DNA of 64,000 nucleotides from Leifsonia sp. C5G2. Its GTDB lineage: Bacteria > Actinomycetota > Actinomycetes > Actinomycetales > Microbacteriaceae. Positions within the stretch are counted from its first letter, which is position 1, and each line of letters opens with the position of its first letter. Positions 27,203-36,028 of the stretch are shown here, piece by piece. The stretch is taken from contig NZ_JABFMV010000004.1 in NCBI RefSeq assembly GCF_013359685.1, positions 1-64,000 of the forward strand, in the 5' to 3' direction. The notes under the pieces are model-generated. The model ran no database searches. It worked only from the letters and a program-made list of their open reading frames with translations, and was not told where the DNA came from. A program made the position numbers and the translations under genes.

Positions 27203-27946
27203 TCAGCCGCGGGCCGCGTCGCGCCGGTAGCGCCACACGATGAGGCCGCCGAGGGCGAGCGTCCACGCCGCCAGCACGATCGCCGGAGTGATCGCGTCCC
27301 CGCTCTGCAGCGCACCCAACTGGCCGACCCGGTTGAGCCAGTACGACGGCACCGCCTTCGCGACATCCGCCACCCAGGCGGGGAAGAGCTGCAGCGGGAC
27401 CCACAGTCCGCCCAGCACCGCCATGCCCATGAACACCGCCATGAACAGCGGCTGCGCGAACTCCGGCTTGGCCAGCTGGCCGACCAGGATGCCGAGCAGC
27501 GCGAACGGGATGACGCCGCACCAGATCCCGAGCCCGGCGAGCACCCAGCTGCCCATCGGAAGGTCCGGATGGTACAGCGCGATCGAGACGGCGACGATGA
27601 CCAGGATGCTGAACAGCGCGAGCGCGAGGGCCGCGACGAGCTTCGACACCAGGTAGCCGGTGCCGCTCAGCGGGGTGATCCGCAACTGGCGGTTCCAGCC
27701 GATCGAGCGCTCCGTGACGATCTGGAACGCCTGCGACAGCGCGGCCATCATGCCGCCGTACGCGGCGACCTGGATGGTGGTGACGACGATCCACGGCAGG
27801 CGCGTGGCCGCATCCACCTGTCCCGCCCCTCCGAACGTGCCGCCGAACGCGAGCAGCATGACGAGCGGCACGGCGAGGGTGAAGATCATGGACCGCATGT
27901 TCTTCAGCTGGCGGAGGGACTCCCGCCCCAGGTAGGCGATGCTCAT
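27203..27946 (-). CDS. ABC-2 type exporter permease
   Basis: 247 residues with six membrane helices. It forms an exporter with the ATPase encoded just upstream, whose stop overlaps this start (ATGA). Proximity to a DesKR-type system is common for exporters of lipids, peptides or antibiotics; the cargo is unknown. Confidence 0.9.
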   Translation of the reverse strand: MSIAYLGRESLRQLKNMRSMIFTLAVPLVMLLAFGGTFGGAGQVDAATRLPWIVVTTIQVAAYGGMMAALSQAFQIVTERSIGWNRQLRITPLSGTGYLVSKLVAALALALFSILVIVAVSIALYHPDLPMGSWVLAGLGIWCGVIPFALLGILVGQLAKPEFAQPLFMAVFMGMAVLGGLWVPLQLFPAWVADVAKAVPSYWLNRVGQLGALQSGDAITPAIVLAAWTLALGGLIVWRYRRDAARG

Positions 27947-28866
27947 GAGAGGGCTCCTTCGGTGTCGCGCGCCTCGGTGAGGGCGAGGAAGGCCTCGTCC
28001 ATGGTGTGCGCGGTCACTTCGATGTCGTGCAGGTCGGGATGGGCGGTCAGCAGGGCGCGCAGGGTCGCGTCGGAGTCGTCGCTGACCAGGGTGATCCGGT
28101 CGCCGTGCCGCTCCGCGCTGCGCACGCCGGGGAGCGCGAGCAGCTCCGCGCGGGCCGACGGCGTCGCCGGCGAGTCGGAGGTCGCCCGGATGCGTCGCCC
28201 GGAGACGACCGCCTTCACCTCGGCCGGGGTGCCGTCGGCGACGATGCGCCCGCGGGCCATCATGACGATCCGGTCGGCGTACTCGTCGGCCTCGTCGAGG
28301 TAGTGGGTGGCGAAGACGACGGTGCGGCCGGCGTCGGTGAACTCGCGCATCGACTGCCAGAACGTGCGCCGCGCCTCCACGTCCATGGCGGCGGTCGGCT
28401 CGTCCAGGAAGAGCAGGTCGGGGTCGGAGACGACCGCGACGGCGAAGCGGGCGCGCTGGAGTTGGCCGCCGGAGAGCTTCGCGACCCGCTGGCGGGCGAT
28501 CTCGGTGCAGCGGGCGCGCTCCAGCGCCTCGGCGACGGTCAGCGGATGCCGGTGCGCCGACGCGACAAGGGCGACAGACTCGGCCACGGTGAGGGTCGGC
28601 AGCAGCGCGCCGCCCTGCAGCATCGCGCCGACGCGTCCCTCGCGGACCGCGGCGATCGGCGGCGCCCCGAAGAGCTCCGCGTCGCCCGAGGTGGGCCGGG
28701 CGAGGCCCAGCGCGAGGTCGATGGTGGTGGACTTGCCGGCGCCGTTGGGTCCGAGCAGGGCGACGACCTCGCCCCGGTGGATGGTCAGGTCGACGCCGTC
28801 GACGGCCGTGAGCGCGCCGAAGGTCTTGCGCAGGCCGGTGAGGCGGATGGCGGGTGTCGTGTTCAC
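27943..28866 (-). CDS. ABC exporter ATP-binding protein
   Basis: 307 residues. Walker A GPNGAGKST (near 39-47), signature LSGGQLQR, Walker B LLFLDEPTAAMD and the switch His in VFATHYLDEAD. A C-terminal regulatory extension (220-300) is as in drug-exporter ATPases. First gene of a four-gene operon: ATPase, permease, kinase, regulator. Confidence 0.95.
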   Translation of the reverse strand: MNTTPAIRLTGLRKTFGALTAVDGVDLTIHRGEVVALLGPNGAGKSTTIDLALGLARPTSGDAELFGAPPIAAVREGRVGAMLQGGALLPTLTVAESVALVASAHRHPLTVAEALERARCTEIARQRVAKLSGGQLQRARFAVAVVSDPDLLFLDEPTAAMDVEARRTFWQSMREFTDAGRTVVFATHYLDEADEYADRIVMMARGRIVADGTPAEVKAVVSGRRIRATSDSPATPSARAELLALPGVRSAERHGDRITLVSDDSDATLRALLTAHPDLHDIEVTAHTMDEAFLALTEARDTEGALS

Positions 28867-28924
28867 CCTCTCAGCGTGGCGGCGGCACGCACCGGGTGAG
28901 CAGACCGGGTGTCAGGATCCGGGG

Positions 28925-28938
28925 GTGACGTTTGTCAC
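28925..28938. promoter_or_regulatory. Dyad upstream of the ABC/two-component operon
   Basis: GTGACGTTTGTCAC, arms GTGAC/GTCAC, about 60 bases before the ATPase start. It is a candidate binding site for the operon's own response regulator, but it also lies directly after the stop of the secreted-protein gene on the same strand. Confidence 0.4.
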
Positions 28939-28947
28939 GGGCGCGGA

Positions 28948-30246
28948 TCAGGGGCGCGCGCCGCGCATCCCCGCTGCCCGGACCAGGCCGAGGATGCCCG
29001 CGATGCCGCCGCCGGTGACGAGCACGCCGCCCAGGAGGAACGCGAGGTCCTGTCCTACGTTCGTGAGCGTGCCGGTGGCGGTGGCCGTCGGATCGTCCGC
29101 CGGGAGCGCGGAGGACGCGCTCGTCCCGCTCGCGCCGCCTCCGACGCGAGGAGTCCCGGCGGGGGCCGCCGCAGGCGTGGTCGCGGGCACCGCGGGCAGC
29201 ACGACCGTCGCGGATGCGGTCGCGACGGCGGCGGACGCGCGCTGCAGCAGCACGAAGAAGGTCGCTGCGGGCGAGCCGGCCGGTCGCACGGCCAGCGGCA
29301 CGCGCACCGTGGCGGAGGTCTGCCCGTCGGCCAGGATCACGGTGATGGCGACGGCGGTGTAGTCCGTGCCGGCGCGGGCCGATCCGTCGGCCGTCATCAC
29401 GTCGACCGTCACCGAGCCCTCGGCCGTGGCCCGGGAGACGGTGATCAGGACGCTGCTGCTGCCCGTGACGACCGAGTCGGCGGCGACCGTGAGCGGTGCG
29501 CTCGATGCCGCGGCCGTGAACGTCGCGGTGGCGGACGAGGCGAGCAGGGCGGAGCCCTGGGTCGGCTGGTAGGTCGCGGTGACCGTGTGCGTGCCCGAGC
29601 CGCCGACCGGAAGCTCCGCGCGTGCGACGCCGGCCGCCGAGACCGGCGAGGTCACGGGAGCGGCGCCGTCCAGCCAGAACGCGACCGTTCCGGTGTCCGG
29701 AGCGGCGAGCATCATCCGGGAGACCGTTGCGGAGACGACGGCCGTGCCGCCGGAGGCGACCGTGTCGGGAACGCTCAGCGTGACGGAGGTGGCCGCGGTG
29801 CAGGCGGGCGCGCCCGCGAAGTCGGCGACGCCGTCGCCGAGGCGCCAGGCGAGGTCGGGCTCGGCCGCGCCGTCCACGGTCAGCAACCAGACACCGTGGT
29901 GCTCCCCCGGCGCGAACGAGGTCGGCTGGCCGCGATCCGCGGCACCGGCGGTGAGGTCGTTGCTGCCCGACGCGGCCGGGATGTCGACGGGAGCGGATGC
30001 GGTGGACCGGTACCCGAGCACGACGGTGCGGGAGGTGACGGCGCCGAGCGGCGCATCCTGGACGCAGTCGACCAGCGGCACCAGGGCGCTGGCCACCGCG
30101 GTTGCGGGCGCTGCGGCCGCGGGTGTCGCGGTCGCGGGTGTCGCGGTCGCGGGTGTTGCGGCCGCGGGGGCGACGCCGAGCAGCGTCGCGATTCCCGCGA
30201 GGGTGAGCGAGCACGCCAGGCGGAGGCGGGCGTGCGGTCGGCTCAC
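28948..30246 (-). CDS. Secreted Calx-beta/Ig-like domain protein with C-terminal anchor
   Basis: 432 residues. Signal peptide (about 1-30), then an Ala/Thr/Pro repeat stretch (31-50), an Ig-like region (about 150-245, VTLSVPDTVASGGTAVVSATV), a Calx-beta-like region (about 250-330, DGSARAGTDYTAVAITVILA), a low-complexity Pro/Ala/Gly linker and one C-terminal membrane helix with a short basic tail. Likely displayed on the cell surface. An LPXTG sortase motif is not visible (LPADD occurs instead). Function unknown. Confidence 0.75.
   Translation of the reverse strand: MSRPHARLRLACSLTLAGIATLLGVAPAAATPATATPATATPAAAAPATAVASALVPLVDCVQDAPLGAVTSRTVVLGYRSTASAPVDIPAASGSNDLTAGAADRGQPTSFAPGEHHGVWLLTVDGAAEPDLAWRLGDGVADFAGAPACTAATSVTLSVPDTVASGGTAVVSATVSRMMLAAPDTGTVAFWLDGAAPVTSPVSAAGVARAELPVGGSGTHTVTATYQPTQGSALLASSATATFTAAASSAPLTVAADSVVTGSSSVLITVSRATAEGSVTVDVMTADGSARAGTDYTAVAITVILADGQTSATVRVPLAVRPAGSPAATFFVLLQRASAAVATASATVVLPAVPATTPAAAPAGTPRVGGGASGTSASSALPADDPTATATGTLTNVGQDLAFLLGGVLVTGGGIAGILGLVRAAGMRGARP
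30113..30172. repeat. 15-bp tandem repeat in the secreted-protein gene
   Basis: Units close to GCGGGTGTCGCGGTC repeat about three to four times and encode the ATPAT stretch after the signal peptide. Such in-frame repeats can vary in number between strains. Confidence 0.6.
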
Positions 30247-30311
30247 AGCGTCACTCTAGCGACGACGGGCCCGCGCCGCCCCGCCCAGAAAGGGTGACGC
30301 GCCGGATCCGT

Positions 30312-30360
30312 GGGACGCGACACGCCGCGAGCCGCCGCGCCGGACGGCGTGTTGCGACCC
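30312..30360. terminator. Imperfect hairpin after purM
   Basis: Arms 30312-30327 and 30345-30360 pair at 14 of 16 positions (GGGACGCGACACGCCG and its near complement). It lies just past the purM stop on the minus strand, so it may end the purFM transcript. No T-run. Confidence 0.5.
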
Positions 30361-30368
30361 TTCGAGCG

Positions 30369-31490
30369 TCAGGCGGCGTACGCGCCAACCAGGCGGACCG
30401 CCCCGCCGTCGACGCCCTTCGCCCCCTGCTCGAAACCGGTCAGGTCGCGTGCGGCGGTCGAGACCGTTCCCGCACGCCAGGTCGGGATGCCGTCGGCCGT
30501 GATCGCGGCAGCCACCGCGTCCGCGGCCTCCGGGGCGACGACCGCGAACATCCCGATGCCGAGGTTCCAGGTGCCCTCGCTCGACTCCAGGCTCGTGCCG
30601 GCGAGGCCGCTCAGGATGCGGAACACCGGGGTGGGCGACCACGTCGAGCGGTCCACCTCGACCCACGAGCCGACCGGGAGGACGCGAGCGAGGTTCGCCG
30701 CGATGCCGCCGCCGGTGACGTGGCTGAGCGAGTGGACGGCGCCCGCGAGCGACGGGTCCTGCAGCACGCGCAGCAGCGGCGCGGTGTAGAGGCGGGTCGG
30801 CTCCAGCAGCGCCTCGCCGACGGTGCCGCCGAAGTCGTCGGAGTGGTCGGTGAAGCCGATGCCGCGGGCGGCGAGGATGTGGCGCACCAGCGAGAAGCCG
30901 TTCGAGTGGAGGCCGGACGACGCGAGCGCGAGCACGACGTCCCCGTCCGTCACGCGGTCGGCGCCGAGCACCGCATCCGCCTCGACGGCGCCCACCGCGG
31001 CTCCCGCGACGTCGTAGTCGTCCGGGCCCAGAAGGCCGGGGTGCTCCGCCGTCTCGCCGCCGACCAGGGCGGTGCCGGTCTGCTCGCACGCCCGCGCGAT
31101 GCCCTCGACGATCGCCGCGATCCGCTCCGGCACGACCTTGCCGCAGGCGATGTAGTCGGTCATGAACAGCGGCCGGGCGCCCACGACGACGATGTCGTCG
31201 ACGACCATCCCCACCAGGTCCTGGCCGATGGTGTCGTGCTTGTCGAGCGCCTGCGCGATGGCGACCTTGGTGCCGACGCCGTCGGTGGACGTGGCCAGCA
31301 GCGGGCGCCGGAAGTCGCGCAGAAAGGACACGTCGAACAGCCCCGCGAACCCGCCGACGCCGCCCAGCACCTCCGGGCCGTGCGTGCGGCCGACCGCGGC
31401 CTTCATCAGCTCGACGGCGCGGTCACCGGCCGCGGTGTCGACGCCGGCTGCGGCGTAGGAGGCGGAGGAGGAAGCGGTGGAGTCGGTCAC
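30369..31490 (-). CDS. purM: Phosphoribosylformylglycinamidine cyclo-ligase
   Basis: AIR synthetase, the fifth step of purine synthesis, closes the imidazole ring using ATP. 373 residues; the STDGVGTK motif (near 68-75), TDYIACGK and HVTGGGIAANLARVLP are family signatures. It follows purF on the same strand with a 22-base gap, forming a purF-purM unit. Confidence 0.97.
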   Translation of the reverse strand: MTDSTASSSASYAAAGVDTAAGDRAVELMKAAVGRTHGPEVLGGVGGFAGLFDVSFLRDFRRPLLATSTDGVGTKVAIAQALDKHDTIGQDLVGMVVDDIVVVGARPLFMTDYIACGKVVPERIAAIVEGIARACEQTGTALVGGETAEHPGLLGPDDYDVAGAAVGAVEADAVLGADRVTDGDVVLALASSGLHSNGFSLVRHILAARGIGFTDHSDDFGGTVGEALLEPTRLYTAPLLRVLQDPSLAGAVHSLSHVTGGGIAANLARVLPVGSWVEVDRSTWSPTPVFRILSGLAGTSLESSEGTWNLGIGMFAVVAPEAADAVAAAITADGIPTWRAGTVSTAARDLTGFEQGAKGVDGGAVRLVGAYAA

Positions 31491-31512
31491 CGCTCCATCG
31501 TATCGGGGGAGG

Positions 31513-33084
31513 CTACTCCTGGCGGCCGGGGTCGCCGAAGGAGAGCAGCGGCTCGAGCTCGGCGTCCGGGCCGGGCTCGCACCCGTCGGACGTGGCGTCG
31601 GAGCCGTCGTCGGTGGGGGCCACGACCGGGCGCTCGAGCAGGTTCTTGCCGAGGTGGTGCGCGTCGGGAAGCTCGATCGGGTACTTGCCCGTGAAGCACG
31701 CGGTGCACAGGCGTTCGCGCGGCTGCTCGGTCGCGTCGATCATCCCGTCTTCGGAGAGGTAGCCGAGGCTGTCGGCGCCGATCGACTGGCGCACCTCCTC
31801 GACGCCCAGACCGGTTGCGATCAGCTCGGCGCGGGAGGCGAAGTCGATGCCGTAGAAGCACGGCCAGGTGATGGGCGGGCTGGAGATGCGCACGTGCACC
31901 TCGGCGGCGCCGGCCTCCCGCAGCATGGAGACCAGGGCGCGCTGCGTGTTGCCGCGGACGATGGAGTCGTCGACGACCACGAGCCGCTTGCCCTTGATGA
32001 CCTCCTTCAGCGGGTTCAACTTCAGCTTGATGCCGCGCTGGCGGATGGTCTGCGACGGCTGGATGAAGGTGCGGCCGACGTAGGAGTTCTTGACCAGGCC
32101 CTGCCCGAACGGGATGCCGGACGCCTGGGCGTACCCGATCGCCGCCGGGGTGCCGGACTCGGGGGTCGGGATGACGAGGTCGGCCTCGACGGCGTGCTCG
32201 CGCGCCAGCTGGCGGCCCATCTCGACCCGGGCCTCGTACACGCCACGGCCCGCGATGGTGGTGTCGGGACGGGCGAGGTAGACGTACTCGAAGACGCATC
32301 CGGCGCGCTTCTCGGTGGCGAAGCGCTGCGAGCGCAGGCCGTTCTCGTCGATGGCGATCAGTTCGCCCGGCTCGACCTCGCGCACGAAGCTCGCGCCGAC
32401 GATGTCGAGCGCCGCCGTCTCGGACGCGACGACCCAGCCGCGCTCCAGGCGGCCGAGCACCAGCGGGCGGACGCCCTGCGGGTCGCGCGCGGCGTACAGG
32501 GTGTGCTCGTCCATGAAGACGAGGCAGAAGGCGCCGCGCAGCTTGGGCAGCACCTCCAGAGCGGTCGACTCGAGCGTGTGGTCGAGGTCGCCGGTGAGCA
32601 GCGCCGTCACGACCGCGGTGTCGGTCGTGTTGCCGCGGGAGAGCTCGCCGTCGTGCTGCGGGTAGCGCTCGTGGACCAGCTGCATGAGCTCGGCGGTGTT
32701 GGTCAGGTTGCCGTTGTGGCCGAGGGCGACGGTACCGCTGGCCGTCGAGCCGAGCGTCGGCTGCGCGTTCTGCCAGCTGGAGGCGCCGGTCGTCGAGTAG
32801 CGCGCGTGGCCGACGGCGATGTGGCCGGGCAGCGAATTCAGCGCGTTCTCGTTGAAGACCTGCGAGACCAGCCCCATGTCTTTATAGATGAGGATCTTGT
32901 CGCCGTCGCTCGTCGCGATGCCGGCCGACTCCTGCCCGCGGTGCTGCAGAGCGTAGAGGCCGAAGTAGCTGAGCTTCGCGACCTCCTCGCCCGGAGCCCA
33001 GACGCCGAAGACGCCGCAGGCGTCCTGCGGCCCCTTCTCGCCGGGAAGAAGATCGTGACTGAGAAGACCGTCGCCTCCGGCCAC
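31513..33084 (-). CDS. purF: Amidophosphoribosyltransferase
   Basis: First committed step of purine synthesis: makes phosphoribosylamine from PRPP and glutamine. 523 residues. A 22-residue propeptide precedes the catalytic C23 (QDACGVFGVW). The PRPP loop is VVVDDSIVRGNT. All four cysteines expected for the [4Fe-4S] type (GCVFE, PCFYG, CTAC) are present, as in the Bacillus enzyme. GTG start with AAAGGGG upstream. Confidence 0.98.
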   Translation of the reverse strand: MAGGDGLLSHDLLPGEKGPQDACGVFGVWAPGEEVAKLSYFGLYALQHRGQESAGIATSDGDKILIYKDMGLVSQVFNENALNSLPGHIAVGHARYSTTGASSWQNAQPTLGSTASGTVALGHNGNLTNTAELMQLVHERYPQHDGELSRGNTTDTAVVTALLTGDLDHTLESTALEVLPKLRGAFCLVFMDEHTLYAARDPQGVRPLVLGRLERGWVVASETAALDIVGASFVREVEPGELIAIDENGLRSQRFATEKRAGCVFEYVYLARPDTTIAGRGVYEARVEMGRQLAREHAVEADLVIPTPESGTPAAIGYAQASGIPFGQGLVKNSYVGRTFIQPSQTIRQRGIKLKLNPLKEVIKGKRLVVVDDSIVRGNTQRALVSMLREAGAAEVHVRISSPPITWPCFYGIDFASRAELIATGLGVEEVRQSIGADSLGYLSEDGMIDATEQPRERLCTACFTGKYPIELPDAHHLGKNLLERPVVAPTDDGSDATSDGCEPGPDAELEPLLSFGDPGRQE

Positions 33085-33112
33085 AGCGGACCCCTTTCAG
33101 GAATCGGGATGT

Positions 33113-33529
33113 TCAGCTCTGCGTGTCGCTCGGGGTGGTGCTGGTGCCGGGCTCCGGCTGCGAGCCGTCCTGCCGCGCGGGCGGCTCGGCGGTCTCGGGG
33201 ATGCGCACGTCGATTCTATCCGCCTGCACGGTGCGCGCCCGACGGCCGGTGGCCCGGTCGACCAGCAGCGCGACGACGGAGCCGACGGCGACGCCCACGG
33301 CCACGCCGATGGCCAGCAGGAACCCGAAGACCGAACCGCGGTCGTACGTCGGGTTCTCCGGGAACGCGAACGTCAGGATGAGCGCGACGATCGCGAAGAG
33401 CACGGCCCCGGTGATCATGAAGCGGAAGTACCGCGGCGAGCGCCGCACCCGCACCTCGGCCGGGGTGACCGTCTCCTCCAGCCCGTCGGGCTGCGGCGTC
33501 TGCTCCGGGTCGGCCGGGCTGTCATTCAT
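33113..33529 (-). CDS. Small two-helix membrane protein of unknown function
   Basis: 138 residues. Two membrane helices at about 36-57 and 68-92, a charged N-terminus and a hydrophilic tail rich in Pro, Glu and Ser. It sits directly upstream of purF on the same strand (28-base gap) and may be co-transcribed. I do not recognise the family. ATG 33529 is preferred over ATG 33613, which would run into the promoter region of the divergent cassette. Confidence 0.75.
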   Translation of the reverse strand: MNDSPADPEQTPQPDGLEETVTPAEVRVRRSPRYFRFMITGAVLFAIVALILTFAFPENPTYDRGSVFGFLLAIGVAVGVAVGSVVALLVDRATGRRARTVQADRIDVRIPETAEPPARQDGSQPEPGTSTTPSDTQS

Positions 33530-33636
33530 GGGCCCATTTTCCCAGATCGAAACTGAACGCTCGTCGGGCGTCATGGAAGCGGGGGTGCTGCGTCTGTAGG
33601 GATAAAGGGGCAATTGGAGGGGACCGGGGTGGCGAT

Positions 33637-34026
33637 GTGTCGGCGGGTTGTCGTGGTGCGCTCGTCGTGGCGCTTGCCGCGGGGGTTACGAGCAGTCTGA
33701 GTGGCTGTTGGGTTTTTCGAGGCGTAGTGAACCAGCAGCTGACCACGAAGGAGAACTTAGTGAATCAGCGGAAGGTGGCCGAGCAGATCATCCCGGACTA
33801 CCCCAATCCGGCGCTCGAATCCATCCGGTTCACGAATGCGGGCCACATCAATGGCAGCGGCGGGTGGTCCGCAAACGCGGTCGTGACGATCGATGGAAAG
33901 GAATACCAAGAGATTCTTGGAACGCTCGTTTCCGGAGGCGACGTCTTCCCGACGATTCCGCCGGGGTCGAAACCCGATCCGGTCACGGTCATCTACAGCG
34001 ACGGCACATCGGAGGTATTGAAGTGA
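33637..34026 (+). CDS. Small lipoprotein, candidate lipase-immunity protein 1
   Basis: 129 residues from GTG 33637. Signal peptide with lipobox LSGC and lipidated C24. The mature part has one helix (VNQRKVAEQIIPDYP) followed by beta strands (ALESIRFTNAG, ANAVVTIDGKEYQEI, VTVIYSDGTSEV), like a cystatin-type fold. It is a tandem paralogue of the next gene: 75 of 106 mature residues match without gaps. Placed before a lipase gene, it resembles lipoprotein immunity proteins of secreted lipase toxins; that role is inferred. Local GC is about 57% on hand-counted lines, well below neighbours. Confidence 0.8.
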   Translation: MSAGCRGALVVALAAGVTSSLSGCWVFRGVVNQQLTTKENLVNQRKVAEQIIPDYPNPALESIRFTNAGHINGSGGWSANAVVTIDGKEYQEILGTLVSGGDVFPTIPPGSKPDPVTVIYSDGTSEVLK

Positions 34027-34430
34027 CGCACCGCTATCTGTACGGGCGATTAGTCGCGGCAGTGCTTGCCGTAACCATCGCCGCAGGAGCCACGAGCGGC
34101 CTGAGCGGCTGTTCGGTCTTTGGAGGAATCGTGAACCAACAGCTATCCACGGAGGGCAACCTCGCGAACCAGCGGAAGGTGGCCGAGCAGACCATCCGCG
34201 ACTACCCGAGTCCCGAGTTGGAATCCATCCGATTCACAAGTGAGGGGCACGTCAACGGTGCTGGCGACTGGAACGCCAACGCTATCGTCACGATCGAGGG
34301 GAAGGAGTATCGAGAACTTCTCGGAATCCACCTGTCCGGGGGCGACATCTTTCCGACACTTCCCCCGGGCTCAATGGCCGGACCGGTCACCGTCACGTAT
34401 AGCGATGGCACGTCGGAGGTGATGAAATGA
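34023..34430 (+). CDS. Small lipoprotein, candidate lipase-immunity protein 2
   Basis: 135 residues from GTG 34023, which overlaps the previous stop (GTGA). Lipobox LSGC with C30. Mature sequence is about 71% identical to lipoprotein 1, with changes spread over exposed-looking positions. The stop overlaps the lipase start (ATGA). Tandem copies of an immunity-like lipoprotein beside one toxin-like gene are a known pattern of polymorphic toxin loci. The function is inferred, not shown. Confidence 0.8.
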   Translation: MTHRYLYGRLVAAVLAVTIAAGATSGLSGCSVFGGIVNQQLSTEGNLANQRKVAEQTIRDYPSPELESIRFTSEGHVNGAGDWNANAIVTIEGKEYRELLGIHLSGGDIFPTLPPGSMAGPVTVTYSDGTSEVMK

Positions 34431-35641
34431 CCACCGACAAAGACTTCGGCGATATAGCCAATGGTGCTTACAACGCAGACCCTCTTTGGACGAACCCTCC
34501 CTGGGAGAAAGGGCAGGGCATTCCTCCGTCCAATCCACGATTTCAGATCGTGGAGGAGCCGGTGAGTGATCCGGTGACGGGTTTTCAGGCGATCACCGTG
34601 GCGCCCCTGCTGCCGGATGGGAGGCCTGACCTCTCGCAGATCTACGTCTCCTTCGCCGGGACGAATCCTGCCCATCATGCCGACCTCAACAGCGACGCGC
34701 AGACGGTCATCGCGGGCAAGCTGTCGGCGACGCAGGTGGAGCAGGCGTTGAAGTACGCCGAGGCGATACGCGCCCAGTATCCCGGAGCGGACTTCACGGC
34801 GGTGGGTCACTCCCTGGGTGGCTTCCTGGCGATGCTGGTCGCCGCGGAGAAGCGATGGTCGTGCACCAGCTTCAACGGCCCCGACCCGTGGGATCAGCTG
34901 TCCCCTGAGGCGAGGAAGTGGTTGAAGGAGTTGATCGCCGCGAATCCGGACGCGTTCCGCAACTTCGTGAACGAGTGGGATGCGATCGGCAACTCCCACG
35001 GCAACGGCACCGGCGCTGCCATCTATGTCACAGGCAAGCCCTTCCAGGGTCTGTTCGATAACCACAATCTCTCCTCCGGATTCGACTTCGACGAGACCGG
35101 CCGGATCGAGGGAGCCGGCGTGGCCGCCCGGAACGGGTACGAGATCATGGAGAACCTCCTCCACGGGGTCCCGCAGAGGCTTCGGGAACCACTCGCCGCC
35201 CTCGGCGCCGGGGCCATGGCCGCCCTCCAGATCCCGGTGATCGGGGAAGGCGTCGGCCGGTCCGTGTCCACGGTCATGGTCATGATCGACACCATGGCGG
35301 CGACGTCCTTGGCCTCCACCATCGTCAGCGCCGCCGACATCCTGACCAGCATCAAGTCCGTGAACGAGGGACTGGCCGCACGGCTGCAGCTGAACCTGCT
35401 GGAGGCCAAGAGCAACGCCTACACGATCCCGTATCTCACCGAGGCCGACATCGAGAACTGCGTCGCCGTCGAACGGCTCCGCGTGGAGGACAACCTCGAC
35501 CACCAGGCCGTCGACGCGGTCAACCGCCGCCTCGACGACCACGTGGACACCATCCACAAGCTCTACGACGGCATCACCAAAGCGCTCCTCCACGCCGGCG
35601 AACAAGACGCACGCTGGGCAAACGCATTCGGCGGACGATAG
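34427..35641 (+). CDS. Lipase-domain protein with helical C-terminal half (TslA-like toxin candidate)
   Basis: 404 residues. The alpha/beta-hydrolase lipase domain (about 1-225) has nucleophile elbow GHSLGG with S129, probable D185 (NEWDAIG) and H213 (DNHNLSSGF). The C-terminal half (about 235-404) is helical, with a hydrophobic stretch (275-315) and a charged coiled end. No signal peptide is present. This order, lipase first and helical region last, is that of the type VII-secreted lipase TslA. Neighbours fit: two lipoproteins before, two small helical proteins after. The alternative is a cytoplasmic lipase of unknown role. Confidence 0.8.
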   Translation: MTTDKDFGDIANGAYNADPLWTNPPWEKGQGIPPSNPRFQIVEEPVSDPVTGFQAITVAPLLPDGRPDLSQIYVSFAGTNPAHHADLNSDAQTVIAGKLSATQVEQALKYAEAIRAQYPGADFTAVGHSLGGFLAMLVAAEKRWSCTSFNGPDPWDQLSPEARKWLKELIAANPDAFRNFVNEWDAIGNSHGNGTGAAIYVTGKPFQGLFDNHNLSSGFDFDETGRIEGAGVAARNGYEIMENLLHGVPQRLREPLAALGAGAMAALQIPVIGEGVGRSVSTVMVMIDTMAATSLASTIVSAADILTSIKSVNEGLAARLQLNLLEAKSNAYTIPYLTEADIENCVAVERLRVEDNLDHQAVDAVNRRLDDHVDTIHKLYDGITKALLHAGEQDARWANAFGGR

Positions 35642-35659
35642 GAAGACGAGGAACCGACG

Positions 35660-36028
35660 ATGTCCGACTTCACAGACCAGGGCGAACTCGCGCGCCAGAA
35701 CCTGGAAGACCTGATCGCCGGAATCGGCGAGGGCCTGGAAGGAGCCGCAGAGGCCGTGAGGGCGGGGATCGACGGCCTGATCCATTCCGCCGCGGTAGGA
35801 ATGCTGCACGCGATGCTGCCGCCGATGGTCCACTTCAAGAACGCCACGACAAGGGCCACCGCGTGGACGGCAGTGCAGGCGCTCACGGCGGAGGCCGCTC
35901 TCACCGTGACCGGCGCGCGCGTGCACAACGCCATCCTCGCCGGGCAGGTCGCCCAGAAGGTGGAGCAGGGCGTGGAGCACATCACCGCGAACCTTGACTA
36001 CGCCGGTGGGGTGAACAGCATCACATGA
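35660..36028 (+). CDS. Small helical protein, candidate secretion partner 1
   Basis: 122 residues, predicted almost all helical, with acidic amphipathic N-terminal helices (ELARQNLEDLIAGIGEGLEGA) and a more hydrophobic second half. No signal peptide, no WXG motif, no recognised domain. It follows the lipase by 18 bases and overlaps the next start (ATGA). By context it could be a Lap/TlaA-like targeting partner of the lipase. Confidence 0.65.
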   Translation: MSDFTDQGELARQNLEDLIAGIGEGLEGAAEAVRAGIDGLIHSAAVGMLHAMLPPMVHFKNATTRATAWTAVQALTAEAALTVTGARVHNAILAGQVAQKVEQGVEHITANLDYAGGVNSIT

